Assembly (NCBI RefSeq): GCF_009905375.1
Contig: NC_133647.1
Coordinates: 136,333,263-136,397,262, forward strand
From: Apium graveolens
Taxonomy: Eukaryota; Streptophyta; Magnoliopsida; Apiales; Apiaceae
Reading direction: 5' to 3'
Length of the DNA stretch: 64,000 nt
The notes under the pieces were generated by a model. The model was given only the letters and a program-made list of their open reading frames with translations. It did no database searches and had not been told where the DNA came from. The translations under genes and the position numbers were made by a program. The stretch's first letter is position 1. Each line of letters opens with the position of its first letter. This document shows, piece after piece, positions 57,744 through 64,000 of this stretch.

Positions 57744-59672
57744 TCAAGATGTTTTTTGGGAAAATATTTTAGGTATGGTTATCCTAATTTAGAGTTATAT
57801 ACATAATATGGTTATCACATATTTGAGAGCTGGTAATAAGTGGTTTTGGAACCAATCCAAACCTTTTTAAAAAATTTTATTTTCAGTTGAATCATGTTAT
57901 TTATTTTGGTTTTGTTTTGTCAGTTATATAATTTTCTGTCCATATCGCCAGGTCTCATGCAAATGTATTAACTGATTATCGATTTCTTGCTCCACCTTAG
58001 CGGGTCTATCTAGCATCTCTCAAGAAGTTTCTTGTCCTTCATTCCTTCAGAAAATAATATACTTACTTAAGGTATATGAATATCATTGCTTATTGAATTT
58101 TTTGTCTCTATTTGTCCAGCAGTCCAATAAATTTCTGCAGGTTGCCGCACTTTTAGTTTTGAAAGAACTTGTGGTTGTCTTGCCGGTCTGCGTGGCAGAC
58201 AATTTTAAAATTCTCCTTCCAGAGATACAAAATGCCTTGTGTGTAAGTATTATTCCACGTTTTACTAATCTACCTTCAGCTTGCAAATTTTTATATTATC
58301 CAACTTCTTAGCTTGTTATTTTTTCTGTTATCTTTAGGACAAGTCCTCTACCTCAGCTTTGAAGCTTGAGGCTCTTATATTGACAAGATTAGTGTTAGCT
58401 TCAAATTCTCCTACCGTGTTTTACACTTACATTGAGGTAAATTTAAACGTTTCCTAATTGTGTTTATGATTGCTTAAGAATTAAGATTGAATTTAAGTTC
58501 AAATTGCGGACTATCTTATTTTATATTAAGTAACTTTTACAGGAAAGCCCTTACACAACATCTTATATTAAGTGTTAGAATATTAATATAAGTTCCTAAA
58601 AGTAACCCCCTTCTCCCGAAAAGCTATCAAACTATTTGCGATAATTTTCTCACGAGTCATGTTATAAGTCATAAATAACCTATAGTTGGATTAAAATCAA
58701 TTATTTAGTAACACCCAATTCCTGTAATTTCCTGCCATTAGTTTTGATACAAGGAAAGGTTAGGACTAGAAATTTCTGAAACTTGGCATCTTTATCAATT
58801 ATCTGGGGGAACATGTCTGTTTGAGAAGGGTGGGCTGTGGTTACATAAAAGTCATTTATGCTGCATTTTTTTCCATTTCTATCATTTAGTGCAAGAATTA
58901 CATTTATAGAATGAAGGTTAGGTCATAAATTCCTGCAATATTATGCATGTAATCAGGGTCGGCCCTAAAGATTTGGACCCCCAGGTCAACTTATAAAATG
59001 ATGCACTTTTTTAAGTAAATTAATATTTTTATTGTAATTATAAAGCTGGTTGTCCACACTAAATAAAATGATGTGATAATGTCACAGTCACATAGAACAT
59101 GCATGCATAATCTTCTTCTAAAGCTAAGCTAATCTAATGTCAAGATCATATCTCTTCATCAATTATACATAAAAGAAACAGTTACTGCAGTGACGTGTTT
59201 GCCCTAGCTGTTGTGCTTGGTCAGATATTTTCCCTTCCTCCTTTCATCTTCTTTTCTGTTACAGGATATTTCTCGTCCTATTTTATTAGCTGTCCGTGAC
59301 AGTTATTACAAAGTTACCGCTGAAGCATTAAGAGTATGTGATGAGATTGTTCGTGTTGTCCGCTGACTATTCTTGCAAATCGGATGGGAAATGAGATAAC
59401 TCGACTTGCAGCTGTAAAGGTGCATAATTTAAATTTTAGTCGTAACATGCATAACTAAATATATATGTTTATATCTCATGTTGTTTCTCTTCAATTTAAT
59501 TTTTAAATATCTGGTTTATTTTCCAGGCCTTCTCACTGATTGCTGCTTCTCCAATGCACCTAGACCTATCCTGTGTCCTAGAGCATGTTATGGCAGATCT
59601 GACTGCATTTTTACGAAAGGTACAAGAAGCTAGAAGCTAGAAGCTAGCAATGTCTAATAAACTTATACTGTT

Positions 59673-59677
59673 ATTAT
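59673..59677 (+). other. Empty insertion site of copia A in copy 2
   Basis: ATTAT occurs once here, in the sequence GTTATTATTACTATCTACTA. It is the single-copy form of the target duplication that flanks copia A in copy 1 (6672-6676, 15840-15844). Confidence 0.85.
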
Positions 59678-59976
59678 TACTATCTACTACCCCTCTCTCT
59701 GGCCCATTGTCAGGCATTTGACTTTTTTCACTTATCTTTAGCACTTTTGAAAATATAGTTAGATTTCACATTTTTCATCTTTTTTTCTGAATTAAAATTT
59801 AAAAACATATTAATTTAGCAAAAAAAAAAAAAAATATACATTCAAAACATATTGATATGTGTGAAAATGTCAAATTCCCTATATTTTGGATCAATGGGAT
59901 AGTACAAATTTCTCTTTTCTTTATTTATGTTTTTTCAATGAAGTTGTTGATGTGGTTTGTATCTTGTTCAATATAG

Positions 59977-60234
59977 GATGATCAAGCATTGAGAGATGCA
60001 ACCATTAAAACACTTGATACACTAGTTAAGGGTTACGGTGCTACTCCTCAAGTACTGAAGATGACACCAGGAAGGCCTCAGAAAAAGAGATCAAATAAAA
60101 ATGATATGGTGGAAGAAAATGTGGCAGTCAAAGAGCAGAGGTGTGTTAGGAATTCTTCCAACTCGGCAAATGGTCCAGGAGAGCTGCGACGTTCAGCCAG
60201 GGTTAGAACTCCAAATCCCAAGTACCAGTCCTAG
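59977..60234 (+). pseudogene. Last CAND1-like exon (k) with novel tail, copy 2
   Basis: Same 85-codon frame as 16143-16400 with three amino-acid changes (I/M, I/V, G/R) and one silent change. The excess of replacement changes gives no sign of constraint, though the number is small. Ends RRSARVRTPNPKYQS and TAG. Confidence 0.5.
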
Positions 60235-61282
60235 AGCAATGTATATTTAGTTTATATATGAAATAATTATTACCAGCCTGTAACCCCTCCTATGCACCAG
60301 CTACCTAATCAAGGGTTAAATGGTTTATTTTTTATATATTTAATTTTTTTTATTTCAATTTATTTATCTTTCAACTATAATGGCCTTTTGTGTTCTTTGT
60401 GATTGAAACTTAATTTGTTTTATTCTATCTTAAGAGATTAAAAAATTTAATAACAAAAATTTTTATTTTCTTAAAAGCTTTAGTTTTTTCGTGGTAAAAA
60501 CTTCATTTAATAATTTTTATATTTGTTATAATCTTATAGAAGGCATATATATTCTCAAGATGAGTTTACTCAATTTGAATTTCTTTTTCATTTTCCCTTT
60601 AATTGGTATAGTTGTACAATTTATATATCCCTAAGTGTACTCCTTTTTTTCTTTATGAACAACAACTATGTAGACATGTCCCGGACAAACTAAATATAAG
60701 AAATATAGTGAAGAGGTTGATAATAGTAACTTAATTCAATTATTATATATTAATTAATAACATGCGAAATATATGGAGGGTTTCTGCTAAGATTTACATT
60801 AGTAGAGTTTTATCAATGATGGGAGTGTGCAAGTGTTGGTAGTTATGTAGGATATGTAATAATTGAATTATTATATATTAATTAATAACGTGCGAAATAT
60901 ATGGAGGTTTTGTGTTAAGACTTGCATTAGTAGAGTTTTGCCTATGATGGGAGTGATGGGAGTGTGCAAGTGTTGAGAGTTATGTAGGATATGTAATTTT
61001 ACTTTTAATTATACGGAATTAACGTGTTTCTAAATTAATTATATATATATTTTTATTTTTTTGGAAAGTGCTAATAATTATTTTTGGAACGTGTTAACAA
61101 ACCAACCAAATTATCTTATGTCTTACTTATAATAGTATAGTATATATTAGTAGTGGATAGTTTATATTTAAGAACATGAACTAACAACCTAAATTGTTAT
61201 TCCTAGTGATAATTTTTTTCTTCATTAACTTATCACTTTTTTTGTGAAGTTGTTGATGGGGTTTCTGTCTTCTCGATTATAG
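60235..61282 (+). other. AT-rich downstream region, copy 2
   Basis: Matches 16401-17448 closely and includes the same two ~130-bp direct repeats. No gene seen. Confidence 0.6.
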
Positions 61283-61339
61283 GATAATCAAGCACTAATA
61301 AGACAGGCAACAATTAAAACACTTAATACACTAGTTTAG
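61283..61339 (+). pseudogene. Second, diverged copy of CAND1-like exon (l), copy 2
   Basis: Reads DNQALIRQATIKTLNTLV and stop, after an AG acceptor. It is nearer to the CAND1 pattern LRQATL..NTLV than exon k is. Confidence 0.6.
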
Positions 61340-61740
61340 GGGTTATGGTGTTAAAAATGGTTGGGCTTGTTGGAAGGGTAATTGACTAAAATACTTTGTT
61401 TATATTTATATCACTGAAAAAATACAGCTAAATATTTGTATGGGATAATTAATTTATCATGCAGGCTCCATACCACTATTTTTATGGGATAATTTATTAA
61501 CAAACATGTTCCAACTTTGTATTGTCACTTCTAATTCTTTTAGACAGCTGAAATTGTACAGCTGCACTGATTCTTTCTCATTGATTTTCTCCAAGTAGTT
61601 CATGCATGCACCTTCAACCCCATAGTTGTATTACTATTAATGTGATTCTTAGTGTTTTCCATTGATGTTAATCCAAGCGATTAATTATATTAATAATGAA
61701 TCCGGAAGAGTTTCAAATTCTAATAGTCGTCCCCCTCAAA
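61340..61740 (+). other. Unassigned AT-rich sequence, copy 2
   Basis: Nothing recognised; matches 17506-17910 of copy 1. Confidence 0.4.
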
Positions 61741-61744
61741 CTCG

Positions 61745-62275
61745 ACTTCACATTCTGAGCTTATTTTTTATTTTGTAAAACATCTCCGGATTCAATGACT
61801 TTGTAAATATATCCACTAAATTATCTTCCGTCCTACAATGTACCAACTCCAAAATTTTATCGTTCACTTGCTCTTGAATAAAATGATATTTATTATTGAT
61901 GTGCTTACTTCGACTTTGTGACACGTAAATTTTAATCGGATCTTTCTTTGCAATATTTAACTTGTTCAATATGTAGCATATGCACATACCCTGACATGCA
62001 CATTCTGCTACTGTCATGTATTTTGCCTTACATGTTAAGAGGGCAACTGTCGGATTCTTTTTTGATGACCAAGAAAATACCGCGGATCCGATATGGAAAG
62101 CATACCCCGAAGTGCTTTCCCGTCATCCAAGTCATCACTATAATCACTGTCTGAGTAGTCAACTAATTTTGAATCTTGAGAATGAGTCTAAAACAGACCA
62201 TTATCAAGCGTACATTTAATATATCTCAAAATTATTTTGGCTTCCAAGAAGTGATCTTATTTCGGTTTCTTCATA
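61745..62275 (-). pseudogene. Copia RNase H fragment, copy 2
   Basis: Longer than in copy 1 because 124 bp are kept. On the minus strand it shows a YSDSDYS-like block, then the CACQGMCICYILNKLNIA and SKHINNKYHFIQEQV blocks and VDIFTKSLNPEMF. It ends where LINE sequence begins near 62275. Confidence 0.8.
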
Positions 62276-63105
62276 AATTTCAAACAATATTTTCTCAATA
62301 TAGCAATATTAAAGCCATATAAGCTTCCAAACCCCAACCCTCCCTTACTTTCACTCCATCTCATAGCATCCCAACAAGGGAGTTTATTCATCTCCCTCTA
62401 TTCGACCTTGAATTTCACCAATTCTTGTTAAATACTACCTCCATTTCTTGATATAACGTTTTAGGCAAGAGGAAACAAGGCATGCAATAAAATGGATTGA
62501 GCTACATTTTTAATCGAAACTGATTTACCTGCACAAGATATAGGTTTCGATCGCCATCTTTAAATTCATTTACAAATCCTTTCCTTCAAAAAACCAAAAA
62601 CTCTCTTTTTTGATCCTCCAATGAATTATGGTGGTCCAAGATAATTATTGTCAATTATATCAGTTAACACCCCAAAAGTTTCAGACAATTGTTGCTGCTT
62701 AACCCTGCATACATTCGCACGGTAAAACACTCCAGATTCTTGAAAATTAATAAATTGTCTTGATCATTCTTCGTACTTTTTTGTAGAGTCTTAACTGCTA
62801 GTACTCGTTCTGCATTTCCCTTATAGGAAAGAAAACTGTCATATGCAAATAGCAGATTACTCACAGCTGGTGCAGTTGGGCTAATGTAGCATCCAGTCAT
62901 ACACTCGTTACTCGAAGTTTGGTCAATCACATTTGAGAGGCCTTCTACACAGAGAAGAAATAAGTACGGGGACAATGGATCCCCTTGACGTAAGCCTCAT
63001 TTTAATTTGATTGGTCCAATAGATGAGCCTGTGAAACAAAAGTCATAGGATCCTGTAGTCACACATAGCATCACCCAATTCACCCACATCGAACAAAAAC
63101 CAATT
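62276..63105 (-). pseudogene. LINE RT fragment, copy 2
   Basis: Same fragment as 18317-19140, with SPYLFLLCVEGLSNVI and LLFAYDSFLSYKGN. The FAYD form of the catalytic block is shared by both copies, so it was already dead before duplication. Confidence 0.8.
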
Positions 63106-64000
63106 TGAATAATACGATACGGTAGATTTTATAGAATTAGGTAGATGAGTTGTTGCAGAAGAGGTTTATTCGTGAGAGTATGACTCCGTGTGTGGTACTT
63201 GCATTACTAAAGTTGAAGAAAGACGGTAGTTGAAAAATATGTGTTGAATGTAGAGTCATAAATAAGATATTCATGAGATATAGTTGCGCTATCCACGTCT
63301 GTATAACATGTCAAACATTATATATTATTTACAAACATAAGTTTATGAAGTGTATATCATCGATTTGAGTTAAACAATGAGTCGAAAATAAAGGCCTTCA
63401 GTATGAAAGATGAACTTTATGAGTGCATCTTGATTGCTTTCAAATTATGGAATGCTCCAAGGACTTTAATGTAAATAAGAAATCATATATTACGTCCTTT
63501 CATTACAAAATTCATCTTTAAAAGGTCATACTTTATTTAGAAAGTTTATTTTGTTCTAAACCACAAGTCTAATATGCTAAATAAGGTGGCTGGTTTGTTG
63601 AGTCCTAGATCTCATTTATTGGTTATCATCAACACGAAGTAGCGAGGTTTTAATTTTATAAAAGAATAGTATGTCGTTGATGACGAATTTTCTCAACGTG
63701 TGGTAAAGTGATTCAGTAGAGAATAACATGTCACTGACGTTATCTAGAGTTAATCAATTATGCATTCCTAAAAATTCATCATGCCAAAAATTAATTAGGA
63801 ATTTTCATTATGATGGACTAAGTCATCATCTTAGGCGTGATTAGACGATAAATGTTAAGTAAGTTAGAGATGTTCTTGGCCTCAACTCAAACATGATGTA
63901 GAAAGTTCTACAGCAACTCCTCTACCTAATTCTGTAAAATATCAGTTCTTTTGTGATCATCCTAAAAAAATTAGGTAATATTTTATAGGTAAAAATTTAG
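63106..64000 (+). pseudogene. Ty3/gypsy pol debris, copy 2
   Basis: Matches 19141-20042. The window ends inside it, so the end of the duplicated block is not visible. Confidence 0.55.

Larger units (their letters stand above)
54463..60234 (+). pseudogene. CAND1: CAND1-like pseudogene, copy 2 (3' part)
   Basis: Exon-like blocks: a 54463-54555 (DVSWKVRRAALKCLAAL), b 54914-54964, c 55044-55123, e 58141-58242, f 58338-58436, fused g/i 59265-59419, j 59527-59619 (ends FLRK), k 59977-60234. Exon d is gone through a 143-bp deletion before 58141. A 333-bp deletion (matching 5870-6202 of copy 1) joins exon g to exon i at 59362/59363 and makes an immediate TGA. Exon c has an intact AG acceptor but a TGA at 55086-55088, where copy 1 has GGA; in turn copy 2 has CAG where copy 1 has its TAG. 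So the copies died by different mutations. The upstream exon at 21050-45070 probably belongs to this copy. Confidence 0.85.

Overview
The window is nuclear DNA of a plant, most likely a eudicot with a large, transposon-rich genome. The evidence is spliceosomal introns, Ty1/copia and Ty3/gypsy LTR retrotransposons with plant-type primer-binding sites, CACTA DNA transposons and a LINE fragment. I cannot name the species. No intact host gene is present. What remains of host coding sequence is two decayed, tandem copies of a CAND1-like gene (cullin-associated NEDD8-dissociated protein, a HEAT-repeat regulator of cullin-RING ubiquitin ligases), both on the + strand and both interrupted by transposons.

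Layout. Copy 1 covers about 1-20042: a gypsy LTR (1-841) that ends inside a CAND1 exon, CAND1 exons at 842-6459, a small CACTA element in an intron (1647-4100), a 9.2-kb copia element 'A' (6677-15839) that itself carries a CACTA element 'B' (8417-12695), a last exon (16143-16400), then copia RNase H, LINE and gypsy debris to about 20.5 kb. Copy 2 begins with an N-terminal CAND1 exon at 21050. That exon is split by copia element 'C' (21165-45008). C is split by a 19.1-kb CACTA element 'D' (22299-41430), and D is split by a young, almost intact Sirevirus-like copia element 'E' (24027-37249). After the exon come a truncated copia 'F' (45108 to about 49140), fused to a truncated gypsy 'G' (about 49140-54462, with LTR 53221-54462), then CAND1 exons 54463-60234 and the same downstream debris to the window end.

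The order of events can be read from the sequence. The gypsy LTR sits at the same exon junction in both copies, so it entered before the locus was duplicated. The two copies now differ by about 2-4 % (counted by eye over 1-1.6 kb) and carry different stop codons, splice-site changes and deletions. Copia A is present only in copy 1; copy 2 keeps the empty site. Elements A, C, E and all CACTA elements have recognisable target-site duplications. Element E is the youngest: its two 1077-bp LTRs differ at only about five positions, its gag and pol frames are open, and its 3' ORF has one stop codon.

The most unusual signals are: (1) a 9-bp motif, ATCCGTTGA, repeated about 45 times in element E, as direct arrays in the LTRs and mostly as inverted hairpin pairs in the internal region, including coding sequence; (2) a shared core around CCGTACGG or CCATACGG plus TTGGATCGT in the internal tandem arrays of two otherwise different CACTA elements; (3) parallel, independent inactivation of the same CAND1 exon in the two copies; (4) a non-CAND1, basic C-terminal tail on the last exon of both copies. 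No CRISPR array, rRNA or tRNA gene was seen.
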